The notes under the pieces were generated by a model, which saw only the letters and a program-made list of their open reading frames with translations, was not told where the DNA came from and ran no database searches. Of a stretch of 64,000 nt of DNA, positions 32,991 to 41,709 are shown one piece after another. The DNA lies in NCBI RefSeq assembly GCF_007829835.1, contig NZ_VIWP01000001.1, forward strand, positions 930,001 through 994,000, in the 5' to 3' direction. This DNA comes from Neorhizobium alkalisoli. Lineage in GTDB: Bacteria; Pseudomonadota; Alphaproteobacteria; Rhizobiales; Rhizobiaceae. The translations under genes were made by a program, and so were the position numbers. Within the stretch, counting starts at the first letter, position 1. The number at the start of each line of letters is the position of its first letter.

Positions 32991-34115
32991 TTAAAGAATC
33001 CCCCAGGCACGGAAACGGCCGCGGCCCGTCAATTCGCGCAGATTGAGTTCCGCCGCGATCTTCAGCGCGCCCTGCGGCGTAACCCCGAGCGCCTCGGCAA
33101 TCATGCCCCCGGATACGATCGGGCGTGACAGGACAAGGTCGACCAGCTGCGGCAGCTTGGACGAGCTACGGCGGCCCGCCAGCCGACGATCCATCTGCTG
33201 GCGCGCCAGAAGCAGCCTGTCGTGTTCCTTCAGCCCGAGATCGGCAGCGAGCGCAAAAGCCTCAAGAATGGCTGTCAACCGCACGGTCCGGTCGCGGCTT
33301 GTCCGGCGATCACGGGCAACGAGTTTCAGGCCGGAATTCAATGTCGGCAGATGCACCGTCAGCCCCCCTGCCCGCAGCAGGGATGCTGCCAGCAGACGCC
33401 CGAGCCAGGGCGCATGCTGCAGGACCTGCAGCCGGTTCCAGGCATCGAGCGCGATGGCAGCCTGCAGCGCCGGATGCATGGCTGCGGTTTCCGACAGCAC
33501 GAATTGCCATTCGGAAAGCCGCTCTTCCTCATCCCAATCCGGCTCGTAAAGGAAAGGATCGCGCTCCTTCGGCGCGTGCGTGCGTACCGTCGCAGCGTCG
33601 GCAAGCAATGCCTCGCTGCGTTCGAGAATGGCGTCGATCGCGGCGAGATGGCCAGAGAGCGGGTCTGCCATGGAGTCTGAAAGGGGATCAGTCGCGTCGT
33701 CCGGCATTCCCTTGGTCTCGAGCGCCTCCGGCAGAGGCGCCGAATAGGCGGAGGCACCGGCAAGATGATCGCTGCCGCCCCTTAAGCGCGACAGACCTTC
33801 GACGCTCACCGCCCAGCCCGCCGGCTGCTCGGCAATGCGACGGCGCGACCGCAACACGTCATGGGCGATGGTCAGTTCATGGCTCGGCGCACGAATCCCC
33901 ATGGCCGCATCGTGCAGGACAAGGTCCTCGAGATGGACAAGTTCTCCATCTACCCAGAGAGACGCGCAGGCATCGCCGAAATGCGTGCGGTCGATCCAGC
34001 CCTGCCCGAAAGCCGATCTTGCCACCCGCTCATCCAGCCGCGCCAGTCCGGCAACCGCCTTCAAAGCGGGCTCGAAAAGCTCTGGGAGGGAAATTTTCGC
34101 GAGATCGTAACGCAT
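32991..34115 (-). CDS. DUF1612 / RHE_PE00001-family protein with helix-turn-helix
   Basis: A 374-residue protein of the family named after Rhizobium etli plasmid gene RHE_PE00001, with DUF1612 and a C-terminal helix-turn-helix (LVDLVLSRPIVSGGMIAEAL, QGALKIAAELNLRELTGRGR). The first part (LEDLVLHDAAMGIRAPSHEL, HDVLRSRRRIAE) is typical. Members are common on rhizobial plasmids and are often close to repABC, as here, 2.9 kb from repA. Their function is not established; DNA binding is suggested by the C-terminal domain. It is transcribed away from repABC. Confidence 0.8.
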   Translation of the reverse strand: MRYDLAKISLPELFEPALKAVAGLARLDERVARSAFGQGWIDRTHFGDACASLWVDGELVHLEDLVLHDAAMGIRAPSHELTIAHDVLRSRRRIAEQPAGWAVSVEGLSRLRGGSDHLAGASAYSAPLPEALETKGMPDDATDPLSDSMADPLSGHLAAIDAILERSEALLADAATVRTHAPKERDPFLYEPDWDEEERLSEWQFVLSETAAMHPALQAAIALDAWNRLQVLQHAPWLGRLLAASLLRAGGLTVHLPTLNSGLKLVARDRRTSRDRTVRLTAILEAFALAADLGLKEHDRLLLARQQMDRRLAGRRSSSKLPQLVDLVLSRPIVSGGMIAEALGVTPQGALKIAAELNLRELTGRGRFRAWGIL

Positions 34116-34475
34116 TGAAGAATCAATACATCAACACCGATATGAAAGCGATATGGCGTTTAAGTTTTGCCACCTTGTATCGCTATCTGGGGGATGTTTT
34201 CCGGAATCTGCCTTGATATGCGGAGCGAGCCTGCCGCCATCGCATCCAGGTGGGCCTTTGGCCGCTGCAGGAGAGAAAATTACCTCAATCCCGATGCCCG
34301 CCCAAAGTATCAGACCTTTCAGGAATGAAAACCCTGATTCTGCAATCTGCACAGAATCGGACTGAAAACGTGTTTTGATGGCTCCGAATGAGCGGTGATG
34401 CGCCAAGGCTTTGCCCTGTGCACGTGGCTGGTCTGGGATGGTGTTGGGCAGACACTGAAATGATGACCAATGTTG

Positions 34476-34510
34476 GCCGGTGCCGGTGCCGGTGCCGGTG
34501 CCGGTGCCGG
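34476..34510. repeat. GCCGGT hexanucleotide tandem repeat
   Basis: Five complete GCCGGT units plus GCCGG, 35 bases in all, ending 14 bases before a parS site. It is a variable-number repeat candidate and no gene runs through it convincingly. Confidence 0.85.
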
Positions 34511-34524
34511 GAGAGGCGCCATCA

Positions 34525-34540
34525 GTTGTCCGCGGACAAC
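34525..34540. other. parS centromere palindrome, site 1
   Basis: GTTGTCCGCGGACAAC, a perfect 16-base palindrome matching the repABC parS pattern GTTNNNNGCNNNNAAC. Identical to the sites at 36167 and 36822. It is the expected RepB (ParB) binding site for partitioning. Confidence 0.88.
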
Positions 34541-35026
34541 AAGCTGGAAACCGTCTCTGCATCCTCTGTTTTGGGCTACGCGCGTGAACGGCGGCGGGGC
34601 AACGCTTCGGCCAATACCACTCACCCGCCCGCCTCCGTCGCGTACGCCACGCGATACCCCGGCCAATTCATTCGTCCCCACAGACAGGGGTACTTTTCGC
34701 CGAGCTTCCCATTTCAAGAAACCCAGTCGATTTCCATCTGCGACCGCTCCTCGAAACGGACCAAAGCAAGCCTCAAGCCCACTCGGCGGCCGGCAGTTTC
34801 TGGCACGCGAAATCGTCGGACGAAGAGAAGGTGCGTGAAGTCGACCACGGACAACTCGCTTTGAATTTGTCTCACCGCATTCTTCCGGCCTCCGGGGAAT
34901 AGTCCTCTCCGTCCATAGAGGTCGGGGCAATTGCATGTGGACTTCAAGAACCCGAAGATCTCAGTTGAGAGAGATGACAGAGGCTGAGTAACATTTCGGC
35001 GAACGCGATATGAAACGAGTGCCTGG

Positions 35027-35190
35027 GCCGCCCCTCATCCGGCTGCCGCCACCTTCTCCCCGCCTGCGGGGAGAAGGGTATGCCGTGCCCGCTCGCTCCT
35101 CATTTAGGCGGGACCATGATCCAGCCGCAACGTAACGCGGGGCACGTCCCCTCTCCCCGCAAGCGGGGAGAGGGCTAGGGTGAGGGGCCG
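35027..35190. repeat. RIME-like palindromic intergenic element
   Basis: Two strong palindromes: CCTTCTCCCCG/CGGGGAGAAGG (35052-35062 and 35067-35077) and CCCTCTCCCCGC/GCGGGGAGAGGG (35149-35160 and 35163-35174). They are bounded by partly complementary ends (ccgcccctcatcc on the left, ggtgaggggcc on the right). The arrangement resembles Rhizobium-specific intergenic mosaic elements. It probably spreads with help from another element's enzymes; no transposase lies inside. Confidence 0.7.
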
Positions 35191-35668
35191 ACGCACACTC
35201 AAAGGTGCGCAAATATGGGGAAGTTCAGAACACCCCATCGAGCAAAACCAACACCTTGCACGATTTCACCTTCACCTCATTCCCACCACTCCTAAAATCA
35301 CTCCCGTCCCGCTTCGGCTACACCGGCACGCATCGCCGGCGAGGTGGGACCGGTGATCCGGTCGAGCGCTGTGATGCAGGCGTAAGATCGGGGGCTGCGC
35401 AGAAAATGGTCTGCCTCTCGCCTGAACAAGGAGGGACGTGCGTGTGTCGCACACATGCGATAGCTGGTTTCACCTGGGACTTGTTCCCAAGAGGGGCTTG
35501 GATCGCCGCAGACGGACCGGAGTTGCGCGGAAAAACCACCGAACGGGACACGTCGCGTGTCACATATAAAATTTCAATTCGAGGCACCCGACGTGTCGCG
35601 GCCGAAATTCAAGAAAAATCGAGATCACCAAGGGAGGATTCTGTCCTCCAACTGATGGAGCAGGACCA

Positions 35669-36073
35669 ATGCCAAAGACCGATTACAGCGAATACGAAAA
35701 GCGCCGCGCCGCGGACCACGAATTCGAGTGGCGACTGACCGCGACACTGAATCTGATCCAGAACCATTTTTGCCGCTTCAGGGAGTGCCGGCGCAATCGC
35801 CAATGCTGCGGCCCGATGGTCCGCTCCGCGCATCAGGATGGACAGGTAAAAGCCCAAAGGGAGATCGGTCTGAGCGGAGACGCCTGCGCCTGCCTGCCCC
35901 GCTGCGTCGCGCAGGCAAACGCGCCTCAATATGCCGCCCTCCATCAATCGATGAAACAGGTCAGGGAAATGAGAAGCAAGGTGGGGAATGATCAGGCGAT
36001 GGCGGCCAGGTTTCGGAGAAGACAAGAGCCGCGAGCAAGGCACAAGCCGCCGCATCAAGGATCGAACGGATAG
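35669..36073 (+). CDS. Small cysteine-rich hypothetical protein
   Basis: A possible 134-residue protein with a good ribosome binding region (GGAGCAGGACCA before the ATG). It has clustered cysteines: FCRFRECRRNRQCCG near residues 34-48, then DACACLPRCV near 71-80. The spacing resembles small zinc-binding proteins, and the N-terminus (DYSEYEKRRAADHEFEWRL) is helical and charged. The family is not recognised. It lies between two parS sites in an otherwise non-coding stretch, so it may be a plasmid accessory gene or a chance frame. Confidence 0.45.
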   Translation: MPKTDYSEYEKRRAADHEFEWRLTATLNLIQNHFCRFRECRRNRQCCGPMVRSAHQDGQVKAQREIGLSGDACACLPRCVAQANAPQYAALHQSMKQVREMRSKVGNDQAMAARFRRRQEPRARHKPPHQGSNG

Positions 36074-36166
36074 GCGCCATTGGTCGAGGGCTAAGCCGTG
36101 AATAGCGGGACGGCAGGTCGAGGCTGATAATGAACCCGGTGGCAGACATATCGGCCTGCCCGTCCA

Positions 36167-36182
36167 GTTGTCCGCGGACAAC
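36167..36182. other. parS centromere palindrome, site 2
   Basis: GTTGTCCGCGGACAAC, identical to parS sites 1 and 3, about 0.8 kb upstream of repA. Confidence 0.88.
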
Positions 36183-36821
36183 CGAATGCATTCTCCGAGC
36201 TGCGCTTTATCGAGTTGCGAAGTTCTTCGATTCGGGTCCATTTTGCATTGGCTCCGTTCGCGCGAGATTCTTTCACCCGAACCCTCAATGAATATGTCAC
36301 TGCTCACTCTTCCAGCAAATGTCTTCCGGAAATCACTTCCGATCGTCGTGCCGAGAATTCTAAAGCTGCGCGGCTCAAATGTTGAGAAACAGCTCTCACC
36401 AACCGTGTCCTGCCAACTGCCGAACATTCGAGGGGAGCTTTCGATGGTTCGCCCTTCCCACAGGTTACAGCCCGAGAGTGCCCAAGAGACCTCGAGGAGA
36501 GCAAATCCCCTGCCCTGAGAAATGCGGCGAGCCGAGCTCGCTCTGACAGACATTATAAACAGCTGGCGACTCACCGGACCCTTAGAAGAGGACGAGAAAG
36601 AAAGACCTCGCCGCCTCCCTGCATCCGTCCCTACGGAAGCGATCTACCCGCTCCCCATCTCGCAATGCCCTTCACCGCGAACGCACCCCATGGGCCCGAC
36701 GGCAGACACGACGGAGATGTCGGAAGACAGCTCCGCTCTATCGCGGCCGCCTCTCATGGAATAGCCTAATCCCGCGAATCGAGTCGCCTCGCCCTCCTCC
36801 GGCCGCGACTCGAAAACAAGA

Positions 36822-36837
36822 GTTGTCCGCGGACAAC
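36822..36837. other. parS centromere palindrome, site 3
   Basis: GTTGTCCGCGGACAAC, identical to the two other sites and closest to repA (144 bases before its start). Being near the repA promoter, it may also serve RepA/RepB autoregulation. Confidence 0.88.
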
Positions 36838-36980
36838 CACACAAAATTCGCGTCGGAAGAGTCGCTTCGTCTCCTCCACAAGCCTTGCGGTTAATCGTTT
36901 GTACAAGCACTGCGAATCGCGGCATACTCAGCTGCGCAGTTCTTGCGTACTTTGTGAAAATTGCGCAGTTGGAGAGACAA

Positions 36981-38177
36981 ATGGCACAGCCGATTCTGAA
37001 AGCTGAAGATACACAGGAGCATCTGCCGTCAACCTTGGCGGCGGACGCACAGGAGCTGGCGCATCAGTTGCAGATGCACCAGGCGAAAATCTTTGCGCCG
37101 ACATCCCAGAAAACGATCCGGCCTTTCCAGCCGGCCGAGGCTGCGTCCTTCATCGGCATCGGCGAAGGCTATCTTCGCCAGATCGCGGCCGAGGGTTATG
37201 GACCGGAGCCGCTGTCGAATGGCCGCCGGGTTTATATGCCGGAAGACATGGACCGTATCCGCCAGGTTCTCGACGAGAAGAACGGCACGGCAAAATACGT
37301 GCCCGCCAGACGGCCCTCGGAAAAGCTGCAGGTCATCGCGGTGATGAACTTCAAGGGCGGCAGCGGCAAGACCACGACCTCGGCCCACCTTGCCCAATAT
37401 CTGGCGCTGCGCGGTTACCGCACGCTCGCCGTCGATCTCGACCCGCAGGCATCCTTGTCTGCGCTGTTCGGCCATCAGCCGGAGCTCGATGTCGGCGAAG
37501 GCGAAACCATTTACGGCGCGATCCGCTACGAGGATCCGCGGCCGATCTCCGAAATCGTCCGGTCCACCTATACGCCGAACCTGCATATCCTGCCCGGCAA
37601 TCTCGAGCTGATGGAATTCGAGCATGAGACGCCGAAAGCCATGGCGACGGGTTCGGCTGCGACGATGTTCTTTGCCCGCATCGGCGAAGTCCTGTCGGAA
37701 GTCGAAGACCTTTACGATGTCGTGGTGATCGATTGCCCGCCGCAACTCGGCTTCCTCACCATGTCGGCGCTCTGCGCTGCCACCTCGACCTTGATCACCG
37801 TCCATCCGCAGATGCTCGATGTGATGTCCATGTCGCAGTTCCTGTCGATGACCAGCGAGCTGATGTCGGTTGTCGAGCGGGCAGGGGGCCGCACCAGCTA
37901 TGACTGGATGCGTTACCTCGTCACCCGTTTCGAACCGAATGACGGCCCGCAGAGCCAGATGACCGGTTTCATGCGCGCCATCTTCGGCAATCGCATGCTG
38001 CACAATGCCATGCTGAAATCGACCGCCATTTCCGATGCCGGTGTGACGAAGCAGACGCTGTACGAAGTCGAGCGCAGCCAGTTCACGCGTGGCACCTATG
38101 ACCGTGCAATGGAATCGTTGTCCTCGGTCAACAGCGAAATTGAGGAGCTTATCCGCTCCGTATGGGGAAGGCGGTAA
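36981..38177 (+). CDS. repA: RepA, plasmid partitioning ATPase (ParA family)
   Basis: A 398-residue ParA-type ATPase that moves plasmid copies apart and represses its own operon. The N-terminal part has a helix-turn-helix-like region (AEAASFIGIGEGYLRQIAAE). The deviant Walker A motif KGGSGKTT is at 125-132, with DLDPQASLSALFG and the DCPPQLGFLT Walker B region following. A longer frame begins at 36885, but ATG 36981 has GGAGAG ahead and matches RepA length. repB follows after three bases. Confidence 0.95.
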   Translation: MAQPILKAEDTQEHLPSTLAADAQELAHQLQMHQAKIFAPTSQKTIRPFQPAEAASFIGIGEGYLRQIAAEGYGPEPLSNGRRVYMPEDMDRIRQVLDEKNGTAKYVPARRPSEKLQVIAVMNFKGGSGKTTTSAHLAQYLALRGYRTLAVDLDPQASLSALFGHQPELDVGEGETIYGAIRYEDPRPISEIVRSTYTPNLHILPGNLELMEFEHETPKAMATGSAATMFFARIGEVLSEVEDLYDVVVIDCPPQLGFLTMSALCAATSTLITVHPQMLDVMSMSQFLSMTSELMSVVERAGGRTSYDWMRYLVTRFEPNDGPQSQMTGFMRAIFGNRMLHNAMLKSTAISDAGVTKQTLYEVERSQFTRGTYDRAMESLSSVNSEIEELIRSVWGRR

Positions 38178-38180
38178 TCC

Positions 38181-39185
38181 ATGGCCAGAAAGAACCTTAT
38201 CGGCATTTCCGGCGGCCTGCCGAGCGACGCACCGGTTTCCCAACCGGCAAGCGTCGCGCGGCCGTTGGCGGGGATGACACCTGCGCCACGCACCGGTCTG
38301 CCGGTTGGCGGCATTTCAAAAACCCTTGGCAGCATTACCCAGAAGATGGAACGCGCCCAGGATCTCGAACGTCAGCTGTCGGAAGGCCTGTCGATCGTCG
38401 AGCTTGATCCGTCTCTGATCGACGCATCCTTCGTTTCCGACCGTCTGGCGATCGAAGGCGAGGCGCTGGCGCAGCTGGTCGAGCAGGTGAGGGAACACGG
38501 ACAGCAAGTGCCGATCCTCGTTCGCCCGCATCCCGGCAATTCCGGTCGTTATCAGGTCGCTTATGGCCATCGCCGTCTGGCGGCCGTGCGTTCGCTCGGC
38601 ATCAAGGTCAAGGCAGTTGTCCGCGAACTCACCGATGACCAGCTGGTCGTCAGCCAGGGTCAGGAAAACAACGCCCGCACCAATCTTTCGCATATCGAAC
38701 GTGCCCTGTTTGCCGCGCGTCTGGAGGATCGTTCCTTCTCCCGCGATACGATCATGGCAGCGCTTGCAGTCGACAAGGCAGCGCTTTCAAAGATGATCAG
38801 CCTCGTGCGTTCGGTGCCGATGGAATTGATCGAGGCGATCGGTCCGGCCCCTGAAATCGGTCGCCGGCGCTGGATGGAACTGGCTGAAAAGCTGCATGGC
38901 CGCGATCTCGGCGCCATCCTGAAGACGCTGCGTGAGCGCCCGCATTCCTCGACCAGCGACCAGCGTTTTCAGATCGCCTTTTCGATGCTGTCGGAAAAGC
39001 CGGAAGCCAAGCAGGAAAGCAATGTTTCGGCCCTCCGCTCCAGAGAGCTTCCGGTAACCTACAAGAAGTCCGGTAACCGCTCGACATTCGTGTTTGATGC
39101 GAAAACTGCGCCGGGTTTCGATGATTTCGTCAACAGCCGCCTTGCGGGGCTGTTCCATGAGTTCAACCAGACCAAGGGAGAGTGA
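38181..39185 (+). CDS. repB: RepB, centromere-binding partition protein (ParB family)
   Basis: A 334-residue ParB-type protein that binds parS and works with RepA. The N-terminal RepA-contact region begins MARKNLIGISGG. The ParB/Srx domain has VPILVRPHPGNSGRYQVAYG, GHRRLAAVRSLG and ENNARTNLSHIERALFAARL, followed by a helix-turn-helix (RDTIMAALAVDKAALSKMIS). Three perfect binding sites lie upstream of repA. A degenerate parS-like sequence (39557-39572) occurs within the adjacent repC gene. Confidence 0.95.
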   Translation: MARKNLIGISGGLPSDAPVSQPASVARPLAGMTPAPRTGLPVGGISKTLGSITQKMERAQDLERQLSEGLSIVELDPSLIDASFVSDRLAIEGEALAQLVEQVREHGQQVPILVRPHPGNSGRYQVAYGHRRLAAVRSLGIKVKAVVRELTDDQLVVSQGQENNARTNLSHIERALFAARLEDRSFSRDTIMAALAVDKAALSKMISLVRSVPMELIEAIGPAPEIGRRRWMELAEKLHGRDLGAILKTLRERPHSSTSDQRFQIAFSMLSEKPEAKQESNVSALRSRELPVTYKKSGNRSTFVFDAKTAPGFDDFVNSRLAGLFHEFNQTKGE

Positions 39186-39190
39186 CCCGC

Positions 39191-39248
39191 AAAAGAAAAA
39201 GGCCCCCAAACGACCAAGTCGCGGAAGCCTTCCTCTGATTTCTAGCAA
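39191..39248 (-). ncRNA. Counter-transcribed antisense RNA of repABC (incompatibility RNA)
   Basis: A small RNA gene on the minus strand between repB and repC, as expected for repABC plasmids, where it represses repC expression and causes incompatibility. The promoter is TTGACT (minus strand, 39282-39277) and GATTCT (39259-39254) with exactly 17 bases between. The RNA would end in a hairpin, AAGGCTTCC pairing with GGGGGCCTT around a loop containing CGAC-TTG-GTCG, followed by TTTTTCTTTT (39200-39191). RNA ends are estimates. Confidence 0.85.
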
Positions 39249-39341
39249 GATCGAGAATCGCACTTCCCCGAATCATAGTCAAGAGTCTTTGGCACCGTTT
39301 TGGTGAGCGGATTTCTTTTGCCTGCACAAAGGTGAAGGCAA

Positions 39342-40661
39342 ATGACCTATCAACATGTAACGACGCCCTTTGGGCGGCGGCCGATATCGCTTGGCATGTT
39401 GGCAAGCCAGCAGCTTGCCGGTGAGATCAGGCCTGGAGAGAAACGACCGAAGTGGAAACTGTTTCGCGCCATCTGCGAAGCCCGTTCCCTGCTCGGCGTC
39501 AGCGACCGTGCATTGACCGTTCTCGATGCGCTTCTGACCTTTTATCCGGAAGATGAATTGTCCGCGGAAAACGGCCTCGTCGTCTTTCCGTCCAATGCGC
39601 AATTGTCGATCCGGGCCCGTGGTATGGCTCCGGCAACGCTGCGTCGTCATCTGGCCATGCTGGTCGAAACCGGTTTGATCCTGCGCAAGGACAGCCCTAA
39701 CGGCAAGCGATACGCCAGGCGTGGTCGCAGTGGAAAGATCGACGACGCCTATGGTTTCAGCCTGGCGCCGCTGCTTTCCCGTGCCCATGAGATCGAGGAT
39801 CTTGCAGCACAGATCGCCACCGATCGCGAGATTTTGCGCGCGACCAGAGAACGGCTCACCATTTGCCGTCGTGATATCGGCAAGCTCATCAATCTGGCAG
39901 CCTCGCAAGGCGTCGATCAGGCCCTCGACCATGATTGGGAAGCTCTGCATCAGTCGTTCCGCAGCCTTGTCGACAGCATTCCACGGCTTGCACCGGTCGA
40001 CGAATTGGCGACAATCCTCGCAAAACTGGAAGAATTGCGCGACCATATCGTCAACTGCCTGAAATCGCTTGCAGAAATCGAAAAAACGAGCGCCATTGAA
40101 TCTCACAGTGAGCGGCACAAACAGGATTCAAATACCAAAATCCCTATTGAATTTGAAACCGCATCCAGCTGCACGGAATTGCCGTCTGAACTTTCTGCCA
40201 TTCCGGTACTGGCAACATCACAGATGGACGACAATCCACAGTCATCATCGGAAAAATCGAATCAGACCTCGCTTCCTCCCATGCGAACGAAGATGCACGG
40301 GCTTCCTCTCAGCCTCGTGCTCCAGGCATGCCCACAGATTGCCGATTACGGGCCTCAGGGAGCGGTCTCAAGCTGGCGGGATCTGAGCGTGGCTGCAACG
40401 GTCGTGCGCACCATGCTCAACGTCACGCCCTCCGCCTATCACCGCGCCCTGACGGTCATGGGGCCGGAAAATACCGCGACATTGATCGCCTGCATTCTGG
40501 AGCGCGCGGAGCATATCAAGTCTGCCGGCGGCTATATCCGTGACCTGACGAACAGAGCAGAGGTCGGCAAATTCGCGATCGAACCCATGTTGATGGCGCT
40601 TTTACGAGCTCGCTCGTCTCCAGGCGGCGAAAAACCGGCGGAGAAGCGTCTGAGCTCATGA
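39342..40661 (+). CDS. repC: RepC, replication initiator
   Basis: A 439-residue initiator unique to alphaproteobacterial repABC replicons; the origin usually lies inside the gene. The N-terminal domain carries the hallmark MLASQQLAGEIRPGEKRPKW, AICEARSLLGVSDRALTVLD and a winged-helix stretch (LSIRARGMAPATLRRHLAML). The C-terminal domain contains LKSLAEIEKTS and, near the end, SAGGYIRDLTNRAEVGKFA. The parS-like sequence ATTGTCCGCGGAAAAC occurs at 39557-39572, one base off the pattern. Expression is likely limited by the antisense RNA just upstream. Confidence 0.96.
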   Translation: MTYQHVTTPFGRRPISLGMLASQQLAGEIRPGEKRPKWKLFRAICEARSLLGVSDRALTVLDALLTFYPEDELSAENGLVVFPSNAQLSIRARGMAPATLRRHLAMLVETGLILRKDSPNGKRYARRGRSGKIDDAYGFSLAPLLSRAHEIEDLAAQIATDREILRATRERLTICRRDIGKLINLAASQGVDQALDHDWEALHQSFRSLVDSIPRLAPVDELATILAKLEELRDHIVNCLKSLAEIEKTSAIESHSERHKQDSNTKIPIEFETASSCTELPSELSAIPVLATSQMDDNPQSSSEKSNQTSLPPMRTKMHGLPLSLVLQACPQIADYGPQGAVSSWRDLSVAATVVRTMLNVTPSAYHRALTVMGPENTATLIACILERAEHIKSAGGYIRDLTNRAEVGKFAIEPMLMALLRARSSPGGEKPAEKRLSS

Positions 40662-40765
40662 TCCATGTGACGAAACTTATCGACTTGTTATCTTTCGCCT
40701 CAGTCGTGTGGATTCAAGCTTTCAAAGGGTTAGCGGAGCGGTATATGGCGTAAAACACCGTACTT

Positions 40766-41701
40766 TTATCGCGCCATCCCTGAAAGAGCGTCCATCAAAG
40801 CCAATGCACCGCGAAAGCTGGTCGGGTAAACCTCGTAGCGCGAAAAGCTGAGAATGTGCTTCTCCGCATAGGCCCGCAAAAAGTCCTGGTAGCCCGGAGC
40901 GATGCGGTCGAGGTCGTTGAAGATCGATTGAGGCGAGCCGCCGTTTTCCGGCAGGTAGGTGGTGACGATCATGTCGGCATCGATCTCGCCCACCAGTTCG
41001 GCGCCGATACGCATCCGGCTTTGCCCAGAAGGCACGGTGCCGCTTAAGGGAATGCGGTGAAAGCCTAGATCGTCGAGGACGGTGGTCAGCACGCCGTAGT
41101 CCTTGAGAATGGTCAGCGAACCGTCGCGGCCATCGGCCAGGATTGCGGCATAGGTCTTCTCCGTCGATGTGCCGAGGCGGGCGCGTGTTTCCGCAAGCCT
41201 CTGGTCATAGGCAGCCTTCAACGTGTCGAAGCGTTGCTCCTTGCCAATCCAGCCGGCAAACTCGCGGTACAATGCGAAGGGTGGCTTACCGCTTTCAGGA
41301 TTGAACATCAGCGTCGGTGCGATCGAGGAAAGCTGGTCGGTCAGGGCGGCGAAGTCACCTAGATTGGCAACGATCAGATCGGGTTTCAGCGCCCGGATAC
41401 GTTCCAGATCCGGCTTGCCGTGCAGAGAGGCCAGTTCGACCTGATCAAAGGTCAGTCCGAACAACTCGCGGGCTCCGCGCATGAAAGGTTTTCCATCCGG
41501 GCTGGGGCGGCCGATGCTGGCGATCAGCGGGGCCCCGAGCTCTCGCGCCATCACGGTCAGCGTCCAGTCATGCAGGGAAAGGATACGCTGCGGATGATCG
41601 GGAACCTCGACCGTGCGGCCTTCATGATCCGTGACGCTGCGGGCAAATGTCGGGACGACGAGAACGAGCAGAATGGCCCATGCCAGAATGAGGATGCGCA
41701 T
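40766..41701 (-). CDS. Periplasmic iron-siderophore binding protein (second system)
   Basis: A 311-residue iron-chelate-binding protein with a signal peptide (MRILILAWAILLVLVVPTFA). Class motifs are RSVTDHEGRTVEVPDHPQRI, RELGAPLIASIGRPS and LERIRALKPDLIVANLG. The open frame extends far upstream, but only ATG 41701 gives a leader. It is last in the operon running from the TonB receptor at 46922. It resembles the binding protein at 13590 in overall form but is clearly diverged, so it probably handles a different ligand. Confidence 0.92.
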   Translation of the reverse strand: MRILILAWAILLVLVVPTFARSVTDHEGRTVEVPDHPQRILSLHDWTLTVMARELGAPLIASIGRPSPDGKPFMRGARELFGLTFDQVELASLHGKPDLERIRALKPDLIVANLGDFAALTDQLSSIAPTLMFNPESGKPPFALYREFAGWIGKEQRFDTLKAAYDQRLAETRARLGTSTEKTYAAILADGRDGSLTILKDYGVLTTVLDDLGFHRIPLSGTVPSGQSRMRIGAELVGEIDADMIVTTYLPENGGSPQSIFNDLDRIAPGYQDFLRAYAEKHILSFSRYEVYPTSFRGALALMDALSGMAR

Positions 41702-41709
41702 GAAAACTC

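Larger units (their letters stand above)
34116..35668. other. Non-coding region upstream of repABC, part 1
   Basis: About 1.55 kb with no convincing gene: the open frames here lack recognisable domains, start signals or consistent composition. It contains a GCCGGT tandem repeat (34476-34510), a parS palindrome (34525-34540) and a RIME-like palindromic element (35027-35190), annotated separately. The stretch around 35300-35500 may be a decayed gene but I could not identify it. Confidence 0.6.
36074..36980. other. Non-coding region upstream of repA, part 2
   Basis: About 0.9 kb with no supported gene. It holds parS sites 2 and 3 and the repA promoter region. TGCGCAGTT occurs twice close to repA (36933-36941 and 36962-36970), a direct repeat 29 bases apart that could take part in RepA autoregulation. 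The palindrome TTGTACAA is at 36899-36906. Confidence 0.55.

Noticed and set aside
30748..32994. Rightward open frame of 748 codons over the DMT and enolase-family genes
   Set aside because: Very rich in Arg, His and Glu without domains; the minus-strand genes have clear family motifs and ribosome binding sites.
35205..35738. 177-codon open frame in the parS region
   Set aside because: No domain, no good ribosome binding site, overlaps the better supported frame at 35669. Could be part of a decayed gene but cannot be identified.
38614..38629. TTGTCCGCG within repB as a further parS
   Set aside because: The right arm lacks the AAC half of GTTNNNNGCNNNNAAC; probably chance similarity from codon use.
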